NCBI RefSeq assembly: GCF_021353265.1
Contig: NZ_JAJTWU010000001.1
Span: 682,001 to 746,000, forward strand
Direction of reading: 5' to 3'
DNA from: Pelomonas cellulosilytica
Lineage (GTDB): Bacteria > Pseudomonadota > Gammaproteobacteria > Burkholderiales > Burkholderiaceae_C
DNA length: 64,000 nt
The notes below the pieces were generated by a model. The model was given only the letters and a program-made list of their open reading frames with translations. It made no database searches and was not told the DNA's origin. Shown one piece after another: positions 9,133 to 17,390 of the stretch (positions are counted from its first letter, which is position 1; each line of letters starts with the position of its first letter). The translations under genes were made by a program, and so were the position numbers.

Positions 9133-10938
9133 ATGCAGCGATCCAACTTCCGTCAGTCCGCCCCCGCCGTGTCCGAGCCCGCTCCTGCTGCTGCTCCGCT
9201 GAAGACCTTCGGCCGCTTCGAGCTGCGCGCCTTGCTGTCCAAGAGTGCCCGCGGCCTGACGTGGCGCGTCTTCGACGCCCGGCATGGCCAGGAGTTGATG
9301 CTGTGCATGCCGCGCGAGAAGCCCAACAGCGCCGGCGCGCTGGAGCACTGGCTGCGCATGGCCCAGGCCGGGTCGCGGGTGCAGCATCCGCAACTCGCGC
9401 CGGTCTTCGAGATTGGTCAGGTCGAGAGCTGGCCCTACGTCGCTTATGACCGGGCGCTGGGCGAGACGCTCGACGAGCGCCTGGCTCGCCAGGCTGCGCC
9501 GGTGCCGCTGGATGCCGCCGGCTGGGTCGCGCAGCTGCTGGAGGGCCTGGCCTTCGCGCACGAGGCCGGCCATGCGCATCGCGACATCCAGACAGCCAGC
9601 CTCGTCATCGACGCGGGCGACAAGGTGCGGCTGATCGGCCTGGAGGTCGCGCAGGAAGTCTTCCCCGCCAACGTCGACTTCACCACCGTCACCCGCCGGG
9701 CGGTGCGCGAATCGGCCGAGGAGGACGTGCTGTGCGTCGGGCTGCTGCTGAACCGCATCCTGAGCGGCAAGCCGGTGCTGGAGCAGAACGACCTGCAGGC
9801 CGTCGTGCAGCAGATGCAGCCGCTAGGCCGCGAGATGGTGCGCCTGGGCTGGGAGACGCCGCATCCCATCCCCGACCCGCTGCGCGCCATCTGCAATCGC
9901 GCGACGGACCGCCAGACCCGCCAGCGCTACCACCTCGCGCGCAGCTTCTTGCGTGCGCTGGACGGCTGGCGCCAGGCGGCGTCCTACGACGATGGCGGGC
10001 CCATCGTGCTGCTGCTGGACAAGCTGCAGCGCATCGGCCACCTGCCTACGACGACGACCGGCATGCACCGCTTCACGGCGGGATCCGGCCTGGAGGCCCA
10101 GCACGCCAGTGCGCTGTCCGAGCTGGTGCTGAAGGACATGGCGCTAACGCTGGAGCTGGTGCGCCGCGTCAACAACGCGCTGAAGCAGAACGGCCATGCG
10201 GGTGAGACGATTCTGAACATGCAGCGCGCGATCCAGATGCTGGGCCTGGACGGGCTGCAGGGCGCGGCGAACGCGCTCAAGCCGTGGCCCGGCCCGCTGC
10301 AGCCGGTGGCCGCCGAGATGCTGCGCCAGGTGATGGCCCGCGTGGCCAAGGCCGGCCAGCTCGCGCAGGCGCTGCGGCCCGCGGGCTATGACGGCGAGGT
10401 CGTCTACCTGATCACTTTGATGCAGAACCTGGGCCGGCTGCTGGTGCAGTACCACTTCCCGGACGATGCGCAGCAAATCCGCCAGCTCATACTGCCTCCC
10501 GAGCCGACCGAGGACCAGCCCCATCCGCAGGGCCTCAGTGAACAGGCCGCGGCGTATGCGGTGCTGGGTGCCGATCTCGATGCGCTCGGCGCCGCCGTCG
10601 CGCGCCACTGGGGCCTCGGCGACGAGCTGCTGCAGATGGTCCGCCGCCAGCCGCTGGACGCGCCCGTGCACCCGCCCCGCACTGATGCGGACACCTTGCG
10701 CCTGACCGGCAGCTTCGCCAACGAGCTGGTCGATGCGCTGGGCCTGCCCGAAGCCAGGCGCCGCCCCGGCGTGGAGGCCGCGACGCGCCGCTACGCCAAG
10801 GCGCTGGGCCTTGGCCTGCGTGAGGTGATGGAGGCTCTGAACCCCGGTGCCCAACGCCCCGGGACTGTGCCGGCGGCGTCGCCGGCCCCGGCGGCCTCGC
10901 CGTCGCCGCTGCGCCAGCGGCTCGCCGGCCGTTCCTGA
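9133..10938 (+). CDS. Pseudokinase-like domain fused to HDOD domain
   Basis: Signalling protein of 601 residues. The N-terminal part (about 25-285) has the fold order of a Hanks-type kinase but has lost key residues. The glycine loop is absent (LLSKSARGL). The VAIK lysine is replaced (ELMLCMPRE). The catalytic loop reads HRDIQTASL at 149-157, so Lys and Asn are missing, and DFG is replaced by IGLE. It is therefore probably catalytically dead. An HDOD domain follows (about 315-520: LVLKDMALTLELVRRVNNAL). The last 30 residues are Ala/Pro-rich. The stop codon overlaps the next start by one base (TGATG), so translation is probably coupled to the active kinase partner. Confidence 0.85.
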   Translation: MQRSNFRQSAPAVSEPAPAAAPLKTFGRFELRALLSKSARGLTWRVFDARHGQELMLCMPREKPNSAGALEHWLRMAQAGSRVQHPQLAPVFEIGQVESWPYVAYDRALGETLDERLARQAAPVPLDAAGWVAQLLEGLAFAHEAGHAHRDIQTASLVIDAGDKVRLIGLEVAQEVFPANVDFTTVTRRAVRESAEEDVLCVGLLLNRILSGKPVLEQNDLQAVVQQMQPLGREMVRLGWETPHPIPDPLRAICNRATDRQTRQRYHLARSFLRALDGWRQAASYDDGGPIVLLLDKLQRIGHLPTTTTGMHRFTAGSGLEAQHASALSELVLKDMALTLELVRRVNNALKQNGHAGETILNMQRAIQMLGLDGLQGAANALKPWPGPLQPVAAEMLRQVMARVAKAGQLAQALRPAGYDGEVVYLITLMQNLGRLLVQYHFPDDAQQIRQLILPPEPTEDQPHPQGLSEQAAAYAVLGADLDALGAAVARHWGLGDELLQMVRRQPLDAPVHPPRTDADTLRLTGSFANELVDALGLPEARRRPGVEAATRRYAKALGLGLREVMEALNPGAQRPGTVPAASPAPAASPSPLRQRLAGRS

Positions 10939-13325
10939 TGTCCGAGGACCTGCCCCAGCTCGGCCGCTTCCGGCTGATGCAGCGCCTGGGCGAGGGCGCA
11001 CAGGCAACCGTCTGGCTGGCCCATGACCCGTTGCTGGACCGTGAGGTGGCCGTCAAGCTGCTGAAGGCCGCGGCCGAGCCCGGCAGCGTGGACGAATGGC
11101 TGCACGAGGCGCGCGCCGTCAGCCGGCTGACGCACCCCAACATCGTGCCCGTCTTCGAGGCGGACACGCAGGGCGGCCATTCCTACCTCGTGTTCGAGTA
11201 CGTCTCCGGTGGCACCTTGAGTCAGCGGCTGCGTGCCGGGCCGCCGCCCACCGCTGCGGAGGCCGTCACGCTGATGCTGGGCGTGCTGGACGGCCTGACC
11301 GCGGCCCATGCTGCCGGCCTCGTGCACCGCGACCTGAAGCCCAGCAACATCCTGCTTGACGCCCAGGGGCGTGCGCGCGTGATGGACTTCGGCATCGCCG
11401 CGCGGGTGTCGAGCGACGCCGGTGCGTCGTCGCGCATCGTCGGCACGCCGGGCTACATCTCGCCCGAGGCCGCGCGCGGCGCGGCGCCGCATCCGCAGAT
11501 GGACGTGTTCGCCGCTGCCGTCATGCTGGCCGAGATGCTGTCGGGCCAGCGCCTGAATCACGACCCCGACCCCTGGCGCGCCATCCAGCGCGTGCAGAGC
11601 ACGGACCTCGTGCTGCCGTCGGGCCTGGACCCGGCGGTGGACGATGCGCTGCGCGCCATCGTGCAGCGCGGCCTGGCGCGCGAGCCGTCGGCGCGCTGGC
11701 CCAGCGCCGTGGCGATGCGCGACGCGCTGGCCGCCTGGCTGCGCCCGATCGTCGAGCCGGATGCCGAGGCGCAGGACGCGCCGGTGCTGGACTTCCTGCT
11801 GCGGCGCATGCGCCACAAGAGCGACTTCCCCGCGCTGTCGGACGCGATCATGCGCATCCAGCGGCTCACGCAGTCCGAGCACGAGAGCCTGGCCAACCTG
11901 TCCAACGAGATCCTGAAGGACGTGGCGCTCACGCAGAAGCTGCTGCGCCTGGTCAACACCGCGGCCTACCGCCATGCGAGCGGCGGGCAGGGAGGCGGCG
12001 GCATCAGCACGGTGTCGCGCGCCGTTGCGCTGATCGGCTTTGCCGGCATCCGCAATTTGGCGCTCAGCCTTGTGCTGCTGGAGCGCATGGAGAACAAGGG
12101 CCACGCTCAGCGGCTGCGCGAGGACTTCCTGCGCACGCTGATGGCGGCGTCGCTGGCGCGGGAGCTGTGCTCCACCGAGCGCGAGGCCGAGGAAGCATTC
12201 CTCGGCGCGATGCTGTACCACCTGGGCCGCACGTTGACCGAGTTCTACTTTCCCGAGGAGGCCGAAGCCGTGCGCCGGCTCGTGAGCCCGGCGGACGACG
12301 GCCTCGCGCTCAGCGAGGCGGCCGCGTCGGCGCAGGTGCTGGGCATGAGCTATGAGGCGCTGGGCCTGGGCGTGGCCCGGCAGTGGGGCCTGCCAGAGGC
12401 GCTGCAGCGCGCGATGCGCCGGCCCGGCGGCGAGCCGCCGCAGAAGCTCATCGAAGACGCCGCCGAGCGCCAGCGCTGGCTGGCCCGCGCCGCCAACGAC
12501 ATGGCAGACCTGATCCTGCAGACACCGCCGGAGCAGGCTCATGCCAAGGTGCGTGCGCTCGGCCAACGCCATGCGCGCGCGTTGGGCCTGGGCGCGGAGC
12601 GCTTCGAGCAGGCGGCAGACGTCGCGCGGCAGCGGCTCGCGCAGATGACCGAAGCGCTCGACATGCGGCTGCCCAAGCACTCGCGGGCGCAGCGGCTGCT
12701 GGCGCCACTGACGCCGTCGGCACTGGATTCGCTCACGGCTCATGAGCTCGCGCCTACGCAGGTGCTGGAGCGCAGCGAAGTGCCCGGCGCGCCGCGGGAC
12801 CCTGGGCTGTCTGGCGAGCTGCTTGCTGCGGGCATCCAGGAGGTGACCGACGCGATGGTCAACAGCTGCCAGCTCAATGCCGTGCTGCGCATGATCCTGG
12901 AGACCATTTACCGCGCACTCGGCGCCCGCCGCGTCATCTTCTGCCTGCGCGATGCGCGGGGCCAGGTGTTGACCGGGCGCCTGGGCGTGGGAGAGGAGGT
13001 CGAGCGGCTGGCGCCGCTGATGCGCGTGGACCTGACGCAGCAGCCGCCGGACCTGTTCGGCGCCGTCTGCCTGAAGGGCGCGGACACTTTGATCCAGGAC
13101 GCCCGTGCCCCCAACATCGCCGCGCGGTTGCCGGCGTGGTTCCAGGGCGAGCTGAATGCGCAGACCTTCCTGCTGCTGCCGCTCATGCTCAAGGGCGCGC
13201 CGTTGGGGCTGCTCTACGCCGACCATGCCCAGGCGGGTGGTGTGCAGCTGGGTGACAAGGAGCTCTCGCTGCTGCGCACGCTGCGTAACCAGGCCGTGAT
13301 GGCCTTCCGGCAGGCGACGACCTGA
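10938..13325 (+). CDS. Serine/threonine protein kinase with HDOD and GAF domains
   Basis: Signalling protein of 795 residues with three domains. A complete Hanks-type kinase (about 10-280) has loop GEGAQATV, Lys40 in VAVK, HRDLKPSN at 130-137, DFG at 150-152, and GTPGYISPEA as activation and APE-like segments. An HDOD domain follows (about 285-480: LSNEILKDVALTQKLLRLVN). A C-terminal GAF-like domain occupies about 640-795. There is no transmembrane segment, so it should be cytoplasmic. It is translationally coupled to the preceding pseudokinase-HDOD protein, suggesting that one regulates or scaffolds the other. Substrates are unknown. Confidence 0.9.
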   Translation: MSEDLPQLGRFRLMQRLGEGAQATVWLAHDPLLDREVAVKLLKAAAEPGSVDEWLHEARAVSRLTHPNIVPVFEADTQGGHSYLVFEYVSGGTLSQRLRAGPPPTAAEAVTLMLGVLDGLTAAHAAGLVHRDLKPSNILLDAQGRARVMDFGIAARVSSDAGASSRIVGTPGYISPEAARGAAPHPQMDVFAAAVMLAEMLSGQRLNHDPDPWRAIQRVQSTDLVLPSGLDPAVDDALRAIVQRGLAREPSARWPSAVAMRDALAAWLRPIVEPDAEAQDAPVLDFLLRRMRHKSDFPALSDAIMRIQRLTQSEHESLANLSNEILKDVALTQKLLRLVNTAAYRHASGGQGGGGISTVSRAVALIGFAGIRNLALSLVLLERMENKGHAQRLREDFLRTLMAASLARELCSTEREAEEAFLGAMLYHLGRTLTEFYFPEEAEAVRRLVSPADDGLALSEAAASAQVLGMSYEALGLGVARQWGLPEALQRAMRRPGGEPPQKLIEDAAERQRWLARAANDMADLILQTPPEQAHAKVRALGQRHARALGLGAERFEQAADVARQRLAQMTEALDMRLPKHSRAQRLLAPLTPSALDSLTAHELAPTQVLERSEVPGAPRDPGLSGELLAAGIQEVTDAMVNSCQLNAVLRMILETIYRALGARRVIFCLRDARGQVLTGRLGVGEEVERLAPLMRVDLTQQPPDLFGAVCLKGADTLIQDARAPNIAARLPAWFQGELNAQTFLLLPLMLKGAPLGLLYADHAQAGGVQLGDKELSLLRTLRNQAVMAFRQATT

Positions 13326-13508
13326 TCGGCTGCGCCCGCGGCTGTAGGGCGCCTCCGACAGCGGCCGACGCCGCACGCTGACCGCACGCGCGCCCGCACT
13401 CCGACCAGCGCCGCAGAGCTCATCGCGAATACTGATTCGGCAGCCTGCAGTCCTGAGCCAGGCGTGCGACACCCGCCGCACCCGGTTCCACACCAACAGG
13501 AGTCCGAG

Positions 13509-13877
13509 ATGAATCCCCACATGATCAAGAAGAACGGTCGGGCCTTGCTCGTCGCTTGCGTTGCCGCAGCGCTGGCCGCCTGTGCCTCCGCGCCCGAGCC
13601 CAAGGAGCAGATGGCCGTGGCCAATGCGGCGGTGGACCAGGCCACCGGCAACGCCTCCGAGGCGCCGGCCGAACTGGCCACCGCACGAGACAAGCTGGCC
13701 CGCGCGAATGCGGCTGTCGCCCGCAAGGACTATGTCGCCGCACGCCAACTGGCCGACGAGGCCGCAGCCGACGCGGCGCTGGCCCAGGCCACGGCGCGCT
13801 CCGCGCGCTCCAGCCGTGCGCTGGCCGAGGTGCGCCAGAGCATCCAGCAGCTGCAATCGCAGCTGAATCGTTCCTGA
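13509..13877 (+). CDS. DUF4398-type lipoprotein
   Basis: Small predicted lipoprotein (122 residues). A signal peptide ends in the lipobox-like LAACAS. The mature part is an Ala-rich helical segment of the DUF4398 type (DKLARANAAVARKDYVAARQLADEAAADAALA). An AGGAG ribosome-binding site precedes the ATG at 13509. It is followed after 19 bp by an OmpA-domain lipoprotein with a related helical part, so the two likely form an operon and act together in the envelope. The specific role is unknown. Confidence 0.8.
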   Translation: MNPHMIKKNGRALLVACVAAALAACASAPEPKEQMAVANAAVDQATGNASEAPAELATARDKLARANAAVARKDYVAARQLADEAAADAALAQATARSARSSRALAEVRQSIQQLQSQLNRS

Positions 13878-13896
13878 TCACGAAGAGAGGACCGTC

Positions 13897-14790
13897 ATGC
13901 GAACCACCGCTACCCTGACCGCCCTGGCCGCCGCGGCCGCCCTGATGGCCGGTTGCGCCAGCGCGCCCACCGTCACGCCCGGCCTGACGCAGGCCCGTTC
14001 CACCGTGCGCAGCGCCGAGGCCGACCCCGCCGTCCTGAAGTACGCCGCGCTGGATGTGAAGAAGGCGTCCGAATCGCTGAAGCGCGCCGAGCAGCTGAGC
14101 GCCGACCGCGCCGCGCCGGCCGATATCGACTCGGCCGCCTATGTCGCGTCGACCCAGGCCCGCACCGCGATGGCACTGGCCAAGGCGCAGACCGACGAAG
14201 ACGCGATCAAGACCGCCGAGGCCGACCGCGAGCGCGCCCGGGCGGATGCGAACGCGGCGCGTGCCCGCAATGCCCAGGCGCAGGCCGCCGATGCGCAGAT
14301 CGCCGCGGCCAACGCGAACGCCGATGCCGTGGCCGCCCGCCAGCAGGCCGCGACCGCGCAGGCCCAGGCCGCCGATCTGCAACGCGAGCTGCAGGATTTG
14401 CAGGCCCGCCAGACCGACCGTGGCATGCTCGTCACGCTGGGTGACGTGCTGTTCGAGTTCGGCCGCGCCGATATCAAGCCCGCAGCGCAGGGGGCCATCA
14501 CGAAGCTGGCGCATTACCTGAACCAGCATCCCGACCGCCGCGTCCTCATCGAGGGCTTCACCGACAGCGTCGGCAGCGACCAGGCCAACCTGACCCTGTC
14601 GCAACGCCGCTCGCAGGCCGTGGCCGATGCGTTGCGCGCCCAGGGCGTGGATCCGAGCCGCGTCGACACGCGTGGCTATGGCGAGGCCTACCCGGTGGCC
14701 AGCAACTCGAGCAGCTCGGACCGCGCGATGAACCGCCGCGTCGAGGTCTACATCTCGAACGACAACCAGCCCGTCCGCGCCCGCGGTTGA
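13897..14790 (+). CDS. DUF4398 and OmpA-domain outer-membrane lipoprotein
   Basis: Predicted lipoprotein (297 residues) with signal peptide and lipobox LMAGCAS. A helical Ala/Arg-rich region (about 30-165) starts like the neighbouring DUF4398 protein (ALDVKKASESLKRAEQLSA). A C-terminal OmpA-type peptidoglycan-binding domain (about 175-290) shows DVLFEFGRADIKP, GFTDSVGSDQANLTLSQRR and NRRVEVYI. It should tether the outer membrane to peptidoglycan. An AGAGAGG ribosome-binding site precedes the ATG. It lies in one run with the lipoprotein upstream and the small exported protein downstream. Confidence 0.88.
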   Translation: MRTTATLTALAAAAALMAGCASAPTVTPGLTQARSTVRSAEADPAVLKYAALDVKKASESLKRAEQLSADRAAPADIDSAAYVASTQARTAMALAKAQTDEDAIKTAEADRERARADANAARARNAQAQAADAQIAAANANADAVAARQQAATAQAQAADLQRELQDLQARQTDRGMLVTLGDVLFEFGRADIKPAAQGAITKLAHYLNQHPDRRVLIEGFTDSVGSDQANLTLSQRRSQAVADALRAQGVDPSRVDTRGYGEAYPVASNSSSSDRAMNRRVEVYISNDNQPVRARG

Positions 14791-14813
14791 GTACCGGCTG
14801 AAAGGAGAACCCC

Positions 14814-15227
14814 ATGGACATCCGCCGACACCCCGCCGCCTGGCTGGCGGCCTCCCTGCTGGCACTGGGCGCCACGGCCCACGCCGCGCCGCAGCCGAAG
14901 AACGTCGACCCGCTGCGCCTGCAGTACGAGCGTGAAAAAGCCGACTGTCTGACCGGCAAGACAAGCGAGCCCCGGAACGTCTGCCTGCGCGAAGCGGCCG
15001 CTGCCTACGCGCAGGCGCGCCAAGGACGTCTGGGCTCGTCCGCTGACCAGTCGGCCCAGTGGGCTGCCAATGCACTCAAGCGCTGCGAGGTGCAGCGCGG
15101 CGAGGACCGCACGCTGTGCGAACGCCGGGTTCGCGAGGGCCAGGTGGTGGGCAGCGTCGACAGCGGCGGCGAACTGAGCACGCTGACAGTACGTGAGACC
15201 GACATCCCGAAGGCGCCGGGCGGTTGA
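14814..15227 (+). CDS. Small exported protein of unknown function
   Basis: Protein of 137 residues with a clear Sec signal peptide ending in ATAHA. The mature part has four Cys (ADCLTGKT, RNVCLREA, LKRCEVQ, RTLCERR), which could form two disulfides in the periplasm. I recognise no named family. A good AAAGGAG site precedes it, 23 bp after the OmpA lipoprotein. A strong terminator just past its stop makes it the last gene of that operon. Confidence 0.8.
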   Translation: MDIRRHPAAWLAASLLALGATAHAAPQPKNVDPLRLQYEREKADCLTGKTSEPRNVCLREAAAAYAQARQGRLGSSADQSAQWAANALKRCEVQRGEDRTLCERRVREGQVVGSVDSGGELSTLTVRETDIPKAPGG

Positions 15228-15245
15228 GGCGACGCGTCGTCGCAA

Positions 15246-15275
15246 CGGCCGGGGCGCCACAGGGCGCCCCGGCCG
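15246..15275 (+). terminator. Rho-independent terminator ending the lipoprotein operon
   Basis: Perfect 13-bp inverted repeat (CGGCCGGGGCGCC / GGCGCCCCGGCCG) with a 4-nt loop, followed on the plus strand by TTATTGCTT. It lies between the convergent lipoprotein operon and the GFA-family gene and may serve both. Confidence 0.8.
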
Positions 15276-15283
15276 TTATTGCT

Positions 15284-15676
15284 TCATTCCTCGAACCGAC
15301 TCGTCTCGTCGCGGTTCTGCGGATAGCGCCTGGCGAGCGGGAAGGGGGGGAGCCACGACTCCCGGCGCATCGTCCAGAGCTCATAGGTCGGTGTGAACTG
15401 GTCGGTGGCATCCAGCGCACCGAGGCTGACCTCCACCTCGTCGCCCGAGCGCGCGATTACCGACGAGCCGCAGCGCGGGCAGAAATGCCGCCCGGCGTAG
15501 TGGCTCGTCTGCCCTTCGATGGTGACCGCGTCGCCCGGAAAAATGGCTGATGCATGGAAGAGGGCGCCATGGTGCCTGCGGCAGTCCATGCAGTGGCACA
15601 GGCCCACGCGGTAGGGGCGGCCGATGGCCACGAATCGGATGTCGCCGCAGAGGCAGCCGCCGGTCAATCGGTCCAT
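15284..15676 (-). CDS. GFA family (Gfa-like/CENP-V) zinc protein
   Basis: Protein of 130 residues with the Gfa-like fold (first described in glutathione-dependent formaldehyde-activating enzyme). All zinc-ligand motifs are present: GCLCGDIRF, CHCMDCRR and FCPRCGSS. The substrate of this subgroup is unknown and it should not be read as a proven formaldehyde enzyme. The ATG at 15676 has AAGGAG upstream. It follows the SRP RNA gene within 50 bp on the same strand and may be transcribed from the ffs promoter. A second family member lies at 24922-25323. Confidence 0.88.
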   Translation of the reverse strand: MDRLTGGCLCGDIRFVAIGRPYRVGLCHCMDCRRHHGALFHASAIFPGDAVTIEGQTSHYAGRHFCPRCGSSVIARSGDEVEVSLGALDATDQFTPTYELWTMRRESWLPPFPLARRYPQNRDETSRFEE

Positions 15677-15721
15677 GGAGGCTCCTTGGGGAGAGCGGAC
15701 CGGGGGCGGGGAAGGGAGGGT

Positions 15722-15815
15722 GACGAGCCTGACCCCGGCACTGGTTGCAACGCTTAGGGCTGCTTGGTTCCCCACCTGACCCGGTTGGGCGCGCTTCCAT
15801 GCGGGGAGGCCCGTC
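15722..15815 (-). ncRNA. ffs: Signal recognition particle 4.5S RNA
   Basis: On the minus strand the near-invariant SRP domain IV core is present. TCAGG, the apical stem TGG-GGAA-CCA with its GGAA tetraloop, and AGCAG lie together at 15760-15779. The outer arms pair as well: GGCCT/CCCC/GCA near the 5' end (15800-15811) matches TGC/GGGG/AGGC near the 3' end (15726-15742), closing a single hairpin of about 94 nt. That is the size of small bacterial SRP RNA. It binds Ffh and directs co-translational targeting. Ends are estimated from pairing. The gene lies near dnaX. Confidence 0.9.
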
Positions 15816-15822
15816 GAGCGAG

Positions 15823-15828
15823 ATTCTA
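15823..15828 (-). promoter_or_regulatory. -10 box of the ffs promoter
   Basis: TAGAAT on the minus strand, seven bases before the inferred 5' end of the SRP RNA. No convincing -35 box is seen 16-18 bp upstream, where the SirB-like gene ends. Confidence 0.5.
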
Positions 15829-15843
15829 ACCGCCGATGGGACC

Positions 15844-16209
15844 TCAGCCCGGCAGGAACTGGCGATTGATAGACAAGTCCATTGCCAGCGCCAGCAAAGC
15901 GAGTGCGGTGAGATAGCCCAGCAGGTGCATGCGGTCCTGGCTCATGGCCCAGTGACCGCAAGCCCAGTAGCCCACCAGCGCGACGAGTTTCACCCCCAGC
16001 CACCAGTCCGTGATGGGGTTGTAGCCGACGGAGCCCCACAGGCTGAGGCCCGTGACGACGAGGCAGGCATTCACGCCGAACACGAGCACCAGCAGCCGCG
16101 CGTCCTTGGCCACGTCCTGCAGGCGCGCGTTGCCGAACTGGAAGATCAGACCGCGGCAGAAGAACAGCGCCACGCTGCACCAGGCCAGCAGCACATGCCA
16201 CTGGACCAT
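15844..16209 (-). CDS. SirB-like small integral membrane protein
   Basis: Small membrane protein (about 121 residues) with four hydrophobic segments. The spacing and the LFFCRGL and LSLWG motifs resemble the SirB/SirB2 family, whose molecular role is unknown. I chose the ATG at 16209. A TTG at 16230 would add MTWFYTE and cannot be excluded. It lies 37 bp downstream of the PurM-like gene (16 bp with the TTG start) on the same strand, so co-transcription is likely. Confidence 0.65.
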   Translation of the reverse strand: MVQWHVLLAWCSVALFFCRGLIFQFGNARLQDVAKDARLLVLVFGVNACLVVTGLSLWGSVGYNPITDWWLGVKLVALVGYWACGHWAMSQDRMHLLGYLTALALLALAMDLSINRQFLPG

Positions 16210-16246
16210 CTCGGTATAGAACCAGGTCAAGCGCGGCGGTGCGCGT

Positions 16247-17356
16247 TCAGCGCAGATGCAGGTCGTCTTCGCTGAACCGAACGCCGATGGGTTCGATCAG
16301 CAGCTGCTTCGGGCCGGCCTCGACGGTGCCGGCGACCCAGGCCTCGATGCCGCAATCGCGCGAGATCTGCGCAGTGCGCTCCGCGTCCTCGGCCTTTACG
16401 AAGATCGCGAAGCCGGCGCCCATGTTCAGCGTCGAATAGGCCTCGCGGTCGTCCTGACCAGCCTGCTTCTGGATGAAGTCCAGCACGGCCGTCTTGGGCG
16501 GCACAGCGTGGATTCGATAGGTCAGCGCACTCGGGTGACGCAACAGCTTGCGCCAGCCGTGGCCGGTGATGTTGGCGCAGTAGTGGGGCGTGATGCCGGC
16601 CTTCCACAGCGCCTCGGTCACGGGCGAGTACAGGGCCGTTGGGGCGAGCAGCGCTTCGCCGTAGGTCAGGCCCGGTTCGATCTCGGTCAGGTAGCCCTGT
16701 GGCAGGCGCTCGGCCAGCTTGCGGGCCAGGCTCAGGCCGTTGGCGTGGATGCCGCTGGAAGCCAGCAGCACGATGGCGTCACCGGGGCCCAGCTTGTCGC
16801 CGACGGACAGGCGTTCCTTGGGGTTGATGAGTCCCGTGCACGACGCGGCCAGGTCGATGCGGCCGTCCTCGACGATGCCGGCCAGCGCAGGCGTCTCGCC
16901 GCCGCCCCAGGCGACCTGGCAGGTGTCGCAGGCGGCCTTCCAGCCGGCCACGAGCGCCTGCGCGCGCTGTGCGTCGCCAAACCAGTCGCTGCCGCCGGCC
17001 GCCCAGTAAGCCTGCACGACCAGCGGCGTCGCACCGACGGTGATGAGGTCGTTGATCGCCATCGCAATGGTGTCCTGTGCGATGCCGGCGAAGAAGCTGT
17101 TGCCCGTCAGCTTGGCCATCTCATCGGCCACCAGCGTCTTGGTGCCCAGGCATTCCACGATGGAGGCGATGTAGAACGGTCCGACGTCGACGACATAGGC
17201 TGACTCGCCGCGCGATGCTTTGACCTCGCTGAAGCCGTGGCCGGCGAGGTGGGACGCGGTGGCCGCGGCGGCGCGCTGCGCGGTGATCTTGAGCGGGTCG
17301 ATCAGGTCGTAGTTGACGCCGGCCTGGTCGTAGGTGAGGGGGGCTTGCGAAGTCAT
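16247..17356 (-). CDS. Divergent PurM-like protein (AIR synthase family)
   Basis: Protein of 369 residues with the two-domain PurM fold. Family landmarks are recognisable: YDQAGVNYDL at the N-terminus, AINDLITVGATPL, GGGETPALAG, SSGIHANGLSLARKL, LLAPTALY and NITGHGW. The canonical substrate loop SGTDGVGTK reads IVECLGTKT, keeping only GTK, and the protein is about 20 residues longer than standard PurM (about 345). It may make aminoimidazole ribotide in purine synthesis, or be a paralogue with another ATP-dependent reaction. No purN lies beside it. It is divergent from dnaX with a 34-bp gap. Confidence 0.8.
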   Translation of the reverse strand: MTSQAPLTYDQAGVNYDLIDPLKITAQRAAAATASHLAGHGFSEVKASRGESAYVVDVGPFYIASIVECLGTKTLVADEMAKLTGNSFFAGIAQDTIAMAINDLITVGATPLVVQAYWAAGGSDWFGDAQRAQALVAGWKAACDTCQVAWGGGETPALAGIVEDGRIDLAASCTGLINPKERLSVGDKLGPGDAIVLLASSGIHANGLSLARKLAERLPQGYLTEIEPGLTYGEALLAPTALYSPVTEALWKAGITPHYCANITGHGWRKLLRHPSALTYRIHAVPPKTAVLDFIQKQAGQDDREAYSTLNMGAGFAIFVKAEDAERTAQISRDCGIEAWVAGTVEAGPKQLLIEPIGVRFSEDDLHLR

Positions 17357-17390
17357 GGGAGCAGATTATCGACCCCTAGAATCTTGGCCC

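Noticed and set aside
10791-13856. 1021-codon open frame on the minus strand opposite the kinase-HDOD-GAF gene
   Set aside because: Same artefact: no domain signatures, composition of a shadow frame, and the plus strand encodes a complete kinase.
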